Below, in pieces: positions 44,480 through 55,970 of a stretch of 64,000 nucleotides of DNA. Within the stretch, counting starts at the first letter, position 1. The number at the start of each line of letters is the position of its first letter. Location: NCBI GenBank assembly GCA_963921195.1, contig OY992537.1:125041347-125105346 (forward strand). Direction: 5' to 3'. The DNA is from Pegoplata infirma (Eukaryota; Arthropoda; Insecta; Diptera; Anthomyiidae). A program made the translations under genes and the position numbers. The notes beneath the pieces were generated by a model. That model made no database searches and had not been told where the DNA came from. It saw nothing but the letters and a program-made list of their open reading frames with translations.

Positions 44480-45565
44480 GAGGCTAAAATAAAAATATGT
44501 ATCTCACTTTAGACTGGCATTTTTCTGTATATCAAATATTTTTCTTCTCCGATTTTTAAAGTCCGGGCATTTTTTTATTCTACTAGGTCTAAACCTTATG
44601 TGGTACCAATTTGAGGCCAATCGGATTAAATTAACCCGTGGCAACCGGCGGTCAAAGTTTTGGATTTTTGAAAAATTAAAAAAAAAATATAAATATATGT
44701 ATCTTTCGACAGATGATATTTGTTAATTTTGATTTGCTGAGCACGAATATCAAAAAAAAATAAAATCGGTCGAAAGTCTAAAAATTTCATTCCGCTGACC
44801 CTTTTCTAGAGCTAGAGACAATCTTTCATTTAAAACTAATTTAAGCCAAATTCAATCATTTTAAGCCGAGGCGCCCTTCGATCAAAGTTTTGGACTTTTG
44901 GAAATTTATTCCACTAAAATTTTGGATTTTTGAAAATGAAAAAGTAAAAAAAACATATTTCTTGCGATATATTATTTTTATTAATTTTATCATGCTGAAT
45001 ACGAATATCAACAAATTTTTAAAATCGGTCGAACGGTTTTCGAGATATCGCCATTTAAAATTTGTCAAAAAATTGCAAAATTGGCGGTTTTTTCCTACGT
45101 TTAAGAATTTTTTTTAAAAAAACTCTAAAAATTTCTTTATTTTAACCCTTTCATAGAGCTTGATACAATCTTTCAGTTGAGCTTAATTTGAGCCAAATTC
45201 GATCATTTTAACCCGTGGCACCCTTCGATGAAAGTTTAGGGTTTTTGGTAAAAAGTTTCTAAAAAGCCAAAACTTGGATCGACGTGCGCCACGGCTTAAA
45301 ATGATCGGATTTGGCTCAAATTAGTTTTAAATGAAAGATTGTCTCAAGCTCTACAAAAGGGTCGGCGGAATGAAATATTGAGACTTTTTTAAAAAAATTT
45401 CTTGAACGTAGGAAAAAACCGCCATTTTTTACAAATTTTAAATGGCGATATCTCGAAAACCGATCGGGCGATTTAAATTTTTTTTTGATATTGTGTCGAA
45501 AGATAAATATTTTTTAAATTTTATTTTTAAAATTTTTTCAAAAATCCAAAACTTTACCGCCTTTT
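44480..45565. repeat. Degenerate direct and inverted repeat block
   Basis: GATCAAAGTTTTGGA-type, AAAATCGGTCGAA and CAATCTTTCATTTAAAACTAATTT motifs recur at 44640-44890 and 45160-45240, and in reverse complement at 45270-45470 (AAATTAGTTTTAAATGAAAGATTG, GATATCTCGAAAACCGATCG). The centre of symmetry is near 45250. Probable old foldback element, also related to 7440-7720. Confidence 0.6.
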
Positions 45566-45915
45566 TGATTAAGAAAAAGAAATGTTGGTGAAAAAAAAAT
45601 TTATGAACAAACAAATTTTGATGAAAAAAATTCATGAAAAAAAAATTTTGATTAAAAAAAATATGAAAAAAAGTTTTTGGTAAAAAAAAAAAATTGACAA
45701 AAAAAAGTTATTGATAAAAAAAAATTTGATGAAAAAACTAAAATTCGACGAAAAAAAAATTTATGAAAAAAAAAAATTTTTAATAAAAAAAAAATTGATA
45801 AAAAATGATAAAAAAATTTGATAAAAAAAAAAATTTGTGAAAAAAAAAAAATTTAATAAAAAAAAAAAAAATTAATGGAAAAAAAATTATGAAAAAAAAT
45901 TTTTTTGTTGAAAAA
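45566..45915 (+). repeat. A-rich degenerate simple repeat
   Basis: Runs of A separated by TTTGATG, TTATG and TTGATAAA. It resembles the reverse complement of 35893-36165. Confidence 0.75.
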
Positions 45916-46019
45916 TAATTATGTTACAAATCGAAGTTGAAAACTTCGATTTAGAAGTTTGTATTCAGAATATTTAGAATTCATGAAATACTTGCCGTAG
46001 AAAAATTTTCAGATTCTAA

Positions 46020-46241
46020 GGGGCTTGTCACAGACTCAATTCCGTTCGGAAGTGAAATAAGTGGTTTACTAAATAAAATGCAAAGCAAATATATTTTTTT
46101 CGGAATGAAACCACTTTTATGCAATTCAATTCCACTTTGATTTTTGAAAGTGATTTCATTCCGATAAAAATATACGTTTTGCGTTTCACGAGTAAAACAC
46201 TTTTTTTAAATCCGAACGGAATTGAGTCTGTGACATGACCC
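46020..46241. mobile_element. PIF/Harbinger-like MITE, TAA TSD
   Basis: GGGGCTTGTCACAGACTCAA at 46020 and TTGAGTCTGTGACATGACCC ending 46241 are inverted repeats of about 31 bp, continuing through TTCCGTTCGGA. TAA flanks both sides (46017-46019 and 46242-46244). A 3-bp TWA duplication and GGG termini fit PIF/Harbinger. The 222-bp element is non-coding and lies inside the minisatellite field. Confidence 0.8.
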
Positions 46242-46249
46242 TAAGACTT

Positions 46250-47430
46250 AGAATATTTTTCCACTGAAAAATTCAAATATTTAGAAAACATCGTCATATT
46301 GAAAAAAATTCCCAAATATTTTTTTTTTTATATTGAAAAAATATCAGAAACCTAAACCGATTTCAATGAAAAATATTCGGATTATTGTGAGACATTAAAA
46401 AAAAATTTTTTTGATTCCGAAACGTTCTTCCTACACCAAAATTATCAGATTCTAAAAAAAAAATGTCTAATGCTGTTTAACATTTTTTAAGACAATTTCC
46501 TAGATTCTGACACATTTTCTATAGAAAAGTATAGCCTTCTGATATATTTTTCCCTAGAAAAAGTCTCAGATTCTGAAATATTTACTGAGAATTTTTTCAT
46601 ACAGAAATACCCTAGCATCTGAGAAATTTTTCGTATAAAAAATAAAAGTAGATTCAGACATATTTTTCTTATAAAAAAAGTCTCAGAATTTGAAATATTT
46701 ACTGAGAAGTTTTTTATATAGAAATAGACCCAGGATTTTTTTCATACAAAAGAGTAAAATAGTATATTCTGAGACATTTTTCCCATAGCGAAAGTAACAG
46801 ATTCTGAGACATTTTTCCTTTTAAAAAAGTCTCAGATCCAGAATCATTTTTCCTGTAGAAAAAGTTTCGGATTCTGACACATTTTTTCTATAGAAAAAGT
46901 CTCAGATTCTGAGACATTTTACCTATTGAAAAATTCTTAGATTCTGAGACATTTTTCCTATAGAAAAAGTATCAGATTCCGAGACATTTTTCCTGTAGAA
47001 AAAGTCTCAGATTCTGGCACATTTTTCTGAGACATTTTTCCTACAGAAAAAATCTCAGATTCTGAGACATTTTTCCTATAGAAAAAGTCTCAGATTCTGA
47101 GATATTTTTCCAATAGAAAATGTATCAGATTCTGAGACATTTTTCCAATAGAATAAGTCTCACTTTAGACATTTTTTTAAATTAAAAAAGTCGCAGATTC
47201 TGACATATTTTTCCAAAAGAAAAAGTCTCAGATTCTGAGACATTTTTCCAATAGAAAAAGTCACAGATTCTGAGACATTTTTTTTATAGAAAAAGTCTCA
47301 GATTCTCAGACATTTTTCCTATAAAAAAAATCACAGATTCTGAGACATTTTTTCAATAGAAAAAGTCTAAGATTCTGAGACATTTTTCCTATGGAAAAAG
47401 TATTATTTTTTATAGAAAACATGAATATAT
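46250..47430 (-). repeat. 35-bp minisatellite, main array
   Basis: About 25-30 units; the best are at 46870-47400. The consensus alternates CAGATTCTGAGACA and TTTTTCCTATAGAAAAAGTCT with a 35-bp period. Units on the left (46250-46700) are more diverged. The reverse complement nearly equals the unit of the 39841-40495 array, with CTATAG in place of CTATACG. Confidence 0.88.
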
Positions 47431-47565
47431 TTGAGACTTTATTGTAAGGAAAACGGTTTCAGAATTTTTAAACCAACAACTTTTTTTAAAAATAACATTG
47501 TTTTACAGATTCCTTTAAAAAATAAATCTGATAAATTTTGTTAATCTGTATTTGAATTTAAGTGT

Positions 47566-47703
47566 TGAAATAATATATTTTGAGTAGGGTTATTCTGGCT
47601 CGAGGTAATTTTTCTTTACTTACTAAAATCATGATATTCTTATAAAATAATTTTAAAGAAAAATTACCTTGAGCTAGAATAACCCCGCTTAAAATATAAT
47701 ATT
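47566..47703. repeat. Hairpin MITE, about 138 bp
   Basis: AGGTAATTTTTCTTTA (47610) pairs with TAAAGAAAAATTACCT (47661); outer arms GGGTTATTCTGGCTC and GAGCTAGAATAACCC pair, as do ATATATTTTGAG and TTAAAATATAAT. Arms are about 55 bp. Confidence 0.8.
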
Positions 47704-47704
47704 T

Positions 47705-48755
47705 TAAAGGTCGAATACAACAATTTTTATTTAATTAAAAGTTTTAAAATAAGTTGGTTCAAAAAATAGATTTTTTTTTAAATTTAAAAGTTTTTTTATA
47801 AAATATCAAAAAGATAAGGTAGTTTCCTGTATAATTTGGATTCGTTTGTAAAAATTTTCTAAAAATATGAAACAACTCTTTGCGATTATTTCTTTTATTC
47901 TTTATTTATTTTTAAAAATTAAAGTGAAAGTTGTTATTGTTTTTGCAGTGATTATATACTCAAGTGACATGTTTTTTTTTTTTTTTTGTTTCTTTACAAT
48001 GTGTCTGTCTGTCAGTCAGTAAGTCAGTTAGTAAGTATGTTTAGTTTTACCTTCAACCATATGGACTACTCTAGTTTATTTTATTCGCATTTTTTGTTTT
48101 TTATTCATACAAAATATACAATTTATTTACCGTTTAAGGCATGTTGTCTGTATGATAACAACATAAAACACAGTTAACGTTTAATTTAAAGGAAGTCCAA
48201 AAAGTAAAAAGTGTATATAATTTTGAGTGAATTTTTCTTTAGAGCACTGGGAATGGAAAATAATGTGACAATTGGCGTTTTAAGGGAATGTAGGTTTTGA
48301 AGTGGATTTTAATTTTATTTTTTTTTTTTTGCAACAGAGAAATTTTTATTCAGTTTTTAAGATGATGTAACCATTTAATACAACATGTCATGAAATTCAA
48401 CAAAAAAAAATTAATATAAAACAATTTTTTGCAATTAATGTGATTTCTGTGTTTTTTTTTTCATTAAGCGTTATTAAGAGAGGGTGTTTTTTTATTGAAA
48501 ATAAAAAACTAAATATTTCGAAATTAAGAAGAAACAAAAAAATAAAATAATTTATGATTTTTTCCAAATTTGGTGGTTGACTTTTAAAAAAAAAATTGTG
48601 TGGGAATTGGATATAAAAAAATTTTTATCTATTGTTTTAATATTTCGTCTTGAATTTCACAACCAAAAATTATTAAATGGTTAACAATATTTATTTGGCT
48701 GTTGCTATGTATGATTCTGCAGAAAGAATATAAAGTTCCCTGTCGGAAAATATAT
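47705..48755. other. AT-rich spacer with short GTCT/GTCA/GTAA repeat
   Basis: A degenerate tetranucleotide stretch GTCTGTCTGTCAGTCAGTAA lies at 48003-48040. Nothing else was identified; the 63-residue frame over it has no domain. Confidence 0.5.
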
Positions 48756-48759
48756 CCAC

Positions 48760-50054
48760 TTAAGCTGGATTATTGAAATTCCGATTCTAAGAGGTTAAAA
48801 AAGTAAAATTTTGTACTTTTTTATATTTCCAGAAAAAATGGCCTTATAAACTTAAAATTTGGAATGTAGAATCTTTCGGCTGACAAAATGTTCCGAAAAA
48901 ATACTTTTTGAATATTTTAAATCTAAGGAGGGATAGCCAAATAAATAAAAGTATTTTTAAAAAAGTACCTTTTGTAAATTCAGAAATTAACAAAAAGTAC
49001 GTGTTGTTAGTTTAGTTTTAAATGGGGTAAAAAACTGTCCTTTTGCAGTTTTTCTATATACTGAAAATACTTTTATTGTGCTCGATTCGGACTACTCTTT
49101 CACCATTCACCAAATTTTAAAAAATTTTATATTCTTTCGAATTTTAAGGTTTAAAAGTTTTTTTCATGTTACAATTAAAGATCAAGTTAATATCCTCAAT
49201 AATTACAAGAAAATATAAAAATATTAAATTTCGAAAGAATATCAAATTTATAAAAATTAGGTGAATGGTGAAAAAGTACTCCCGAATCGAGCACTTTAAC
49301 AGAACGTTGAAATGTGGAATTTAGGATCATCCAGCCTTCATCAAGTTTCGATGCTACCAAGAGTGTAACTTTAAAATATTCAGAAATAATGGTCATAAAA
49401 ACTTCAATTTAGAAATCTAAAATCCTCCATCGACATGAAACATTTGAAAAAGGCTTAAAAAGTATGCGTTGGTACTTTTTAGATAACCTGAAATTATGGT
49501 CACACAAATTTAAATTTAGAAATGTAGCATGCTCTACGAAACAAAAAATTCTGAAAATGATAAAGAAGTTGCACTTTGGTACTTTTTCTTTCTCTTGATA
49601 TAATAGTCATAAAACTTAAAATGTGGGATCAGCCAGCCAAACAATAAATATATTTTGCAAAAAGTACCTTTCGTACATTAAAATTTTAATGGGGTAAAAA
49701 ATTGTACTTTGGTACGTTTTCAAGCTCCTCAACTTATGGTTTTAGATATGGTATAATGTAAATGGTATTATGTAAAACCATTCAGCGAAAAAAGTTCTGA
49801 AAAAAGTACTTTTTAGAAAGATTTTATTACTAGAATTTAAAAAACTGTACTTTGGTAGTTTTTGGATTTCCTGAAGCAATCTTTATTTTTTTAATGTGAG
49901 ATCCTCCGTCCGCAACAACAAAAAATTCTAAAACCAGATCTTTAGCAATTGTCAAGAGGGTCAAATGGGTTAAAAAAAGTATTTTGGTACTTTTTCGATT
50001 TACTTAAATGTATTTTAAACTTGAAACTTTGAATCTTGGATCATCCAAAAAAAG
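48760..50054 (+). repeat. Degenerate tandem repeat with TGTACTTTGGTACTTTTT core
   Basis: Blocks of GGGTAAAAAATTGTACTTTGGTAC, AAATTATGGTCATAAAA, TTGAAATGTGGAATC and CCAGCCAAACAA recur at intervals of very roughly 120-200 bp. The field continues at 50790-51135, and an inverted stretch (AAAAGTACCAAGGTACAATT, 53658) lies at 53477-53860, suggesting a large old foldback element. Confidence 0.65.
49078..49294. repeat. Hairpin MITE, 217 bp
   Basis: GTGCTCGATTCGG at 49078 and CCGAATCGAGCAC ending 49294 are inverted. Arms of about 65 bp include CACCATTCACC / GGTGAATGGTG and TATTCTTTCGAA / TTTCGAAAGAATA. Confidence 0.8.
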
Positions 50055-50787
50055 GATTTTTGTGCAATTTAGAGAGCAATTATTTGCGATATTTTGAGAT
50101 CTGACCACTTATTTTCATTTAATCTTTCGATGCTGATTCCGAATATGGTTTTTCTATGATGTCAGATTTTTGAGAAAATGTATGTCAAAGTTCTCAAAAA
50201 AACGTGTTTTTGTGCATTTTTGAGACGGGTTGTGATAGAGTGGAAATTTTGGTACCATTTTGTTAAGCTCAAAATGCCCTTTCATTGTATATACGAGGGT
50301 GTTTCATTCGGAAAGTCACGGAATTGTTGATCTGCCCTTGTATTAAAAAAAACATTAAAAAAAAATAAAAAAACATTATATTTTCGCCCTCTGTGATGTG
50401 TTTTTGGAACTTTTTTTAACAGTTCAAAAAACGTCCGTTGTTTAAATTTTTGGTGTAGAAATGACTGGTGAAATCAGATTTGCAATATTTTCATCTGTTT
50501 TTGCTCCGCAGAAAAATCAGCTCAAAATCCGCGTTTTCCGATGCATTGAACCACCCCAAGAGCGAAAATTTTTCCAAAAAAATACCACCATTGATTTGAT
50601 ATCTCCTAAATCCTTCAAAAAAAAAAAAAATGATAATACCCGCAGATCAAAAGTTTCAAAATTAACTCAAATATTTATATGAGAAGTTTTTTTTTTTAAC
50701 GAAAACAAAAAAAAACTCGTTAGGGGGTACGCGGCTAACAAAATTGAAAATTAGGGGTACGCGAGCCAAAAAGGTTGGTAACCGCTG
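50055..50787. mobile_element. hAT-type MITE, copy 2, one end missing
   Basis: It is collinear in reverse with 757-1661: the end AAAAAGGTTGGTAACCGCTG is at 50768-50787, and CGATGCTGATTCCGAATATGG at 50139 matches the region near 1436. Homology stops near 50055, so about 150-180 bp of the other end are absent. The 70-bp terminal duplication of copy 1 is also absent here. Confidence 0.85.
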
Positions 50788-51138
50788 GTCTAGCTGAATA
50801 AAATATTTTACAAAAAGCACTTTGGTCAATTTAGATTTTAATTGTGTAAAAAATTGTACTTTGGTACTTTTTCTATCTCTTGAAATTATGGTTTTAAAAG
50901 CTTGAAATGTAAAATGTAAAACCATACAGCAAAAAAGTATGCTAACAAAAGAACTTTTTAGAAAGTTTCTATATTAAAAGGGTTTCCTGAAATAATGGTG
51001 ATAAAAACATTATTTTTGAAATGCAAGATTCTGAAAAAATACAATTAGGAATTTCCGATGTACATACTTTGGTACTTTTTCGATCAATTTAAAATTTTAA
51101 TTCTATGATCAGTCAGCAAAACAAAAACAATATAAAAA
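50788..51138 (+). repeat. Continuation of TGTACTTTGGTAC repeat field
   Basis: GTGTAAAAAATTGTACTTTGGTAC (50836) and CATACTTTGGTACTTTTTCG (51065) continue the field interrupted by the hAT MITE. Confidence 0.6.
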
Positions 51139-52822
51139 ACAAGTAAGAAAATTATAGGCGGTCAAGACCGACCATATGATACCCTATACCAGAGTTTTCA
51201 GGAAAATGGGTCCCAAGTCCAAATTTGGAACGATAAGATATCTAATAAGTATAGAAAACACATTCAAATTGGATATTTATTAGTGTGGAAAACACATTTA
51301 AACAAAATATGAGTGAAATTGGATTATTTTGTTGCTAATAGACCAATTTTACTGAATATCGGGAGAAATTTTTATATGGGTCTAAGTCCAAAAATTAATC
51401 CACTTATATTCAGAATTGATCAGGCCTACAAAATTCATGTTTAAAACCTACAACAAATATTTCCTATTTTCATGAATTTTTAGTGTTTTATGTGAATGTG
51501 GCAGTTTGTATGGGGACTACAAGAAAAACTGGTGCAATTTCTTTAAAATTTGAAATGATGATTTGTGAACACAAAATATGTTTACCTGCCAAGTTTTAAA
51601 AGGATACCTATTATAATACGTTTATTAGAGTCATTTGAGCCAAATTATAAAAGGACGTTTGTATCCGGGCTAGGTCTAAAAATGAACCGACGGACGGACG
51701 GACATCGCTATAATATCTTAGAATCAATCACTGATCATAAATATATGGGGCATTCCATGTCAAATCGGACACTTTGAAATTTTTTTTTTTAGATTTTCCC
51801 AATTTGTTTACAGTTTTTAGTACCCTTCGAAAACTCCTTCGTGGTAAATTTTCAGATTTTTTTGAAGATATCGAATTTTTAAAAATTGGTAGTTTGTTCC
51901 TTTACTTAAACTTCTTTTACTCATAACTTCTTCAATAATGGTCCAAAATTCAATTTTTTTTCAAAATTCTTGTTTTTTACGTACTTTTAAAAAAAAATCC
52001 CAAAAAATTCTTAAAAGCGCTCTAGTATGCGATTTTTAAGTTTTAAAATGTAAATCTCATTTTTGAAAATGTTTGTACTCTTCGATTTTTTTGAAATTTT
52101 TTGTGTAAAACTTCAATCGATTCTACAAATTTTTTGCCCAGGAGGATCGTGGCATAACGATTATTGCTATTTTTTTTAATTTTTTGAAAAAAATTTATTG
52201 TAATTTTCCAATCTTAAAATCATTTCTACTGCTCCAATGGTGCGTCATAGAGGGATTCTTTATAAGACAGACCCTCATTAATTTTTACGTCTTAATATAT
52301 CTTTGGAACAAACTAATACCCTATCTCCAATTTCTAAGGGGGCTCCCACACAAAACGACATTTTTTAAAATTTGCTCCAACCGCTCTAACTGCCCTAATA
52401 GTGCCCTTAGAGCAACAAAATGTATGACCGACCCACAATATTTTTCAAGTCCAAACATTTTCTCTGAACACATTTACCCTCTATCTCTAATTGTTAAGGC
52501 GGTCCCCATACAATTTTTTTTATTTTTTGTAAATTTGTTTTATTTAATCAGCTTCTACCGGTCCAATGGTGCGCCCGGGAGGGGTCAATAGTGAGACCTA
52601 TCTCCACTCCTTAAGTAGGCTTCCATTCAAAATTACATTTTTATAAAATTTGCTCCAACTGTTATTTGTATGGGAGCCTACTTAGGGAGTGGAGATAGGG
52701 CTGTGGTATGTTTTACAAAAATGTTCAAGGGTAAAAACCTAAAAAAAAAATTTCAAAGTGTCTGATTACACACGGAATGACAAACTGAGTATACCCCCAT
52801 ACTGTAGTTGGAGGTTATAAAA
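51139..52822 (-). mobile_element. Chimeric mini-me/DINE-1-like element, split by FB-B copy 2
   Basis: It starts with a subtype B 3' end (ACAAGTAAGAAAATTATAGG, CGGTCAAGACCG), has a GGACGGACGGACATCGC array (51692), then switches to the AATCAATCACTGATCATAAATATAT form of subtype A/C. FB-B copy 2 occupies 51747-52767. The end, CGGAATGACAAACTGAGTATACC and CCATACTGTAGTTGGAGG, is subtype C. Core sequence between FB-B and this end is deleted. Confidence 0.75.
51747..52767. mobile_element. FB-B foldback element, copy 2, internally deleted
   Basis: The left end GGGGCATTCCATGTCAAATC equals that of copy 1. The left arm is nearly complete to about 52600; most of the right arm is missing, and the rest contains the centre (GTGGAGATAGGGCTGTGG) followed by TTTCAAAGTGTCTGATT. 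The last about 13 bp of the right terminus are gone. It is inserted in a mini-me at ATATAT. Confidence 0.85.
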
Positions 52823-52825
52823 ATA

Positions 52826-53476
52826 ATTTTAACACGTAAGAGTGTTAAATTCGGCTGTGCCGAATCTTTTATACCCTCCAACATGCAAAAAAATAAAAAT
52901 AAAATTCAGGGGCGTTTCCTTTTTTTGGGAGGGGGGGGGGGCAAATTTCCTCTCAAATATGTGTTTAAAAATTCATTCTTATGCATTTTGCACTAAAGAA
53001 AGACAAGTTTATAATTATTAAAAAAAATTATTCACGCTTAAAAAAAAGGGGCGGACCGAAAAAACGACATTTTCTAATTCTCTGGTTCCAAATGCAGGAC
53101 CTTGAACTTCTTGTAGCATAAAAATGATACATTTGTTAAAAAAAACACAAAAAATCATGTAAAAAAATTATATTTTTCAAAGATTGGTTTAGATCTTCAA
53201 GGGGGAACTTTATTCCCCCTGGTCCGATTTTGCTCATTTACGAAATCAACCTGCTTAGGAACATAAGACAGATTTGTGCTAAATGTCGGGAGTCTAGCTC
53301 TTTTATTTTGGACTGTTAACTACAGATGGACAGACGGACGTACGGACGGACATCGCTAGAATTTCTTAGAATCGATCACTGATCATAAATATATATACAC
53401 TATGGGGTCCTAGACCGATATTTTGATGCGTTACAACGCAAAGCCAAATTGAACACTCTTACTTCTTTAAAAATGT
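52826..53476 (-). mobile_element. mini-me subtype C with 3' ends at both sides
   Basis: On the left it starts with an inverted subtype C 3' end (GTAAGAGTGTTAAATTCGG, ATTCGGCTGTGCCGAAT). It runs inverted through GACGGACGTACGGACGGACA and ATGGGGTCCTAGACCG to GATGCGTTAC. Instead of the 5' hairpin it then has AAAGCCAAATTGAACACTC and TTACTTCTTT, which reads as a forward-oriented subtype C 3' end. Confidence 0.75.
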
Positions 53477-53870
53477 CTTCTTCCGATGGAGATAAATTCA
53501 TTTCCAAAATCAAGTTTATATGAACAATATTTTAGGAGATCAAAAAAATACAAAAGAACACTTTTTTACTCCCTTAGAGTAGAAACTTTTTAAGATGTAC
53601 ATTTGTCCTACACTTCAAATTTCGACTTTTTATAACCATTATTTAAGGAGATTGAAAAAGTACCAAGGTACAATTTTTTACCCTGTTTTATGGAATTCAG
53701 ATTGAAATTCCCAGAAGGCCCTTTTTTAGTGGGAAAATCCAAAATTTTAATTAAAATATTGCAGTTTCTAGGACCCTCATTCAATAAAATATAAATATAA
53801 AACTTAGCTTTAGTGAATTTTTTCCGGGAGGTTAAACTACAGTACAAATTTAAAGTCTCTAGCTTCAGTG
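53477..53870 (-). repeat. Inverted part of GTACTTTGGTAC repeat field
   Basis: GAAAAAGTACCAAGGTACAATT and TTTTTACCCTGTTTTATGG are reverse complements of field units at 48760-51138. The 79-residue minus-strand frame has no domain. Confidence 0.6.
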
Positions 53871-53874
53871 GTCG

Positions 53875-54836
53875 TCATTCACCCAACTCTTTTTTGCCTA
53901 CTATACGATGAATGGTTCATGATCGATCGATTTATATGAAAGAAAACTGCGTAAAAGAGTTGAGTAAAACGTAGTATTGGCCCAATGTGCAATTAAATAA
54001 GAAAAAAAAGTTTCTTTCTTAACTCTTTTGTTTTAACAATCAAATTAACATTAAAGGAAGTAACTAATTTCCCAAAAAAATACTAAACTTTTATGTAAAT
54101 TTTTTATATTTAACAATTTTTTTCCTTTTATTTACATTTTTTAATGGTCGATAAATTCATGATTAATAACCTTGAACTTTTTAATGAATAAAAAAAAAAT
54201 ATTTAAATACACTAGACCTACTTTTTGTTTAACTGTCTTTTTTTTTTGCGGTGAGTACCCATATCAATGATGACGATGACAACAATACAAAATATCATTA
54301 AAATGGACCTTCTTTAATTTTAAGTAGTTAAATAATAAAAAAAATTATGATTACGTTTTGCATGAAAACCTCTTAAAACAAAAAGACTCTGACCAACGTC
54401 ATAAACAAATTGCCCATTTTTTTAATGTTTTGCATGAATGGTTTGTGTGTCAAAATCTGGTAACAAAAAACGCATGAATGCAAGACAACTTGACATTATG
54501 AAAGTCACTGTTAAATTTTATTAGTATTAACCTTTTTCCCCGTTTTAGTAAATACTAAAAAATGATTAAAAAAATATATATAAATAATGATGACATTATA
54601 AAGAAATTATCTAAACAAAAAAAAAAATATATGTGTAGTGGTTAGGGTAATAAAAAATAGCGGTTAATTTCAAAATAAAACAATAATATATTTATTTTTT
54701 TGTTTGTTTCAAAAAAAAAAAATAAATTATGTGAGAATAGGAAGTTATAATGTAGAATAGAAAATATATCACTTTATTAAACAAAAGACTTAAGAAACGA
54801 ACTTGCCTTGTTATACGAATTAACATTTATATGACA
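53875..54836. other. AT-rich spacer without recognised gene
   Basis: No repeat partner or coding signal. AAGACTTAAGAAACGAACTT near 54785 is the reverse complement of part of the segment duplicated at 11830 and 20449. Confidence 0.5.
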
Positions 54837-54844
54837 GTTTTAAG

Positions 54845-55335
54845 TAGAGATGAGCGAGTGAGTAAATTTTGACTCACGCACGCTCATGTTCACGAATCTA
54901 AAATATTTCCGACTCTGAATCACGGACGAAATTATTCTTTCTGCTCACGTTCACGAACGTTTACGTCAATAGTTTTAGTTTTTCTCGAGCTTACAAAATA
55001 ATCATGTGCAAAAAATTTTAAACCCAAATTTTTATTTTGCTCTTGTCGATTTTTTGCACAAAAAGTATTTAATATCCTAAAAACAATTAGAAGAAATGTA
55101 TTTAGATCACAATTTTTAACACAATCTTCAATATGATAAAGGTTTTCTTACAAGTTTTCTGTTTTAGGCAGCACACAACATTCACGCAAACTCACGAAAT
55201 AAAAATTACACACGCACGAAACTAGTTTTTCTGATCACACGCACTTACGATCACGTGATCAAAACTAAATTTCACTCACAATCACAAGTAAATACCGTGA
55301 ATTACGAAAAAAATCGTGTCACGCTTTCATCTCTA
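54845..55335. mobile_element. hAT-type MITE with perfect 8-bp TSD
   Basis: TAGAGATGAGCGAGTGAG at 54845 and GTCACGCTTTCATCTCTA ending 55335 are imperfect inverted repeats. GTTTTAAG flanks both (54837-54844 and 55336-55343). TAGAGATG-type ends with an 8-bp TSD fit hAT. CACGNNCACG motifs (GTTCACGAACG, CACGCACGAAAC, GATCACGTGATC) are clustered near both ends. Non-coding. Confidence 0.88.
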
Positions 55336-55344
55336 GTTTTAAGT

Positions 55345-55970
55345 CTGAGGTAATATCTATGGCATCATTCAAATACTTCCTTTCTAGCTAAGATTTATTA
55401 TATTTTTAAACAGGGTTTATTCCCATCGAAAAAATACCAGTAAGGTTCATAGGAAACAAAATGTATTTTCGTGCTTTAGTTAAGACGTTTGATCCCAAAC
55501 GTTGAATTAGGATAATATGAAGCCCCTTAACTGTTCAGAACGCTTTAAATTTTTACCCACTCTATAAATGATTTCAAATTATTTTCTGAGGATATTTACG
55601 CATTAGAAATATTTTATTTTTTTAATATTTTTTAATATCCCTGCTTACTGTGGTCTGTACAAAATGGCATTTCCACCTAATTCAAAGTGGACAAAATGGA
55701 GGTTTTCAGTTCAGGTGGAACTTTTTCACCCTGTTCCGAATTTGCGAGTTTACGCATTTATGACTTGTATATGACCATTAAAGGTGTCCTTACGACTAAG
55801 GTAATTTTTCAAAATCACTTTTTAATACCTGGTAGAGTCTTAAATTGTTGTTTTGTATCTAAAAATTAGTGAGCCAAAATTTGGGGGACAATCGGATAAA
55901 AATAACTCGTGCCGAAAATGGATTAAAGTTTATGTAATGAAAAAATATTTGCCGTGAAATGAACTTATAG
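55345..55970. other. AT-rich spacer without recognised gene
   Basis: The 60-residue frame at 55687-55869 has no domain. Nothing else seen. Confidence 0.45.

Noticed and set aside
46250..47430. CRISPR-like array
   Set aside because: Repeats are contiguous without unique spacers, diverged, and in a eukaryotic context; it is a minisatellite.
52184..52591. 135-residue frame shared by both FB-B copies (also 25161-25451 on the minus strand)
   Set aside because: The two translations differ mostly by amino-acid-changing substitutions and the sequence is arm DNA, so similarity reflects common origin of the repeat rather than protein selection.
54230..54560. Possible host exon with GTGAGT splice-donor-like motif near 54252
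   Set aside because: No open frame with codon-like composition and no recognisable protein on either side.
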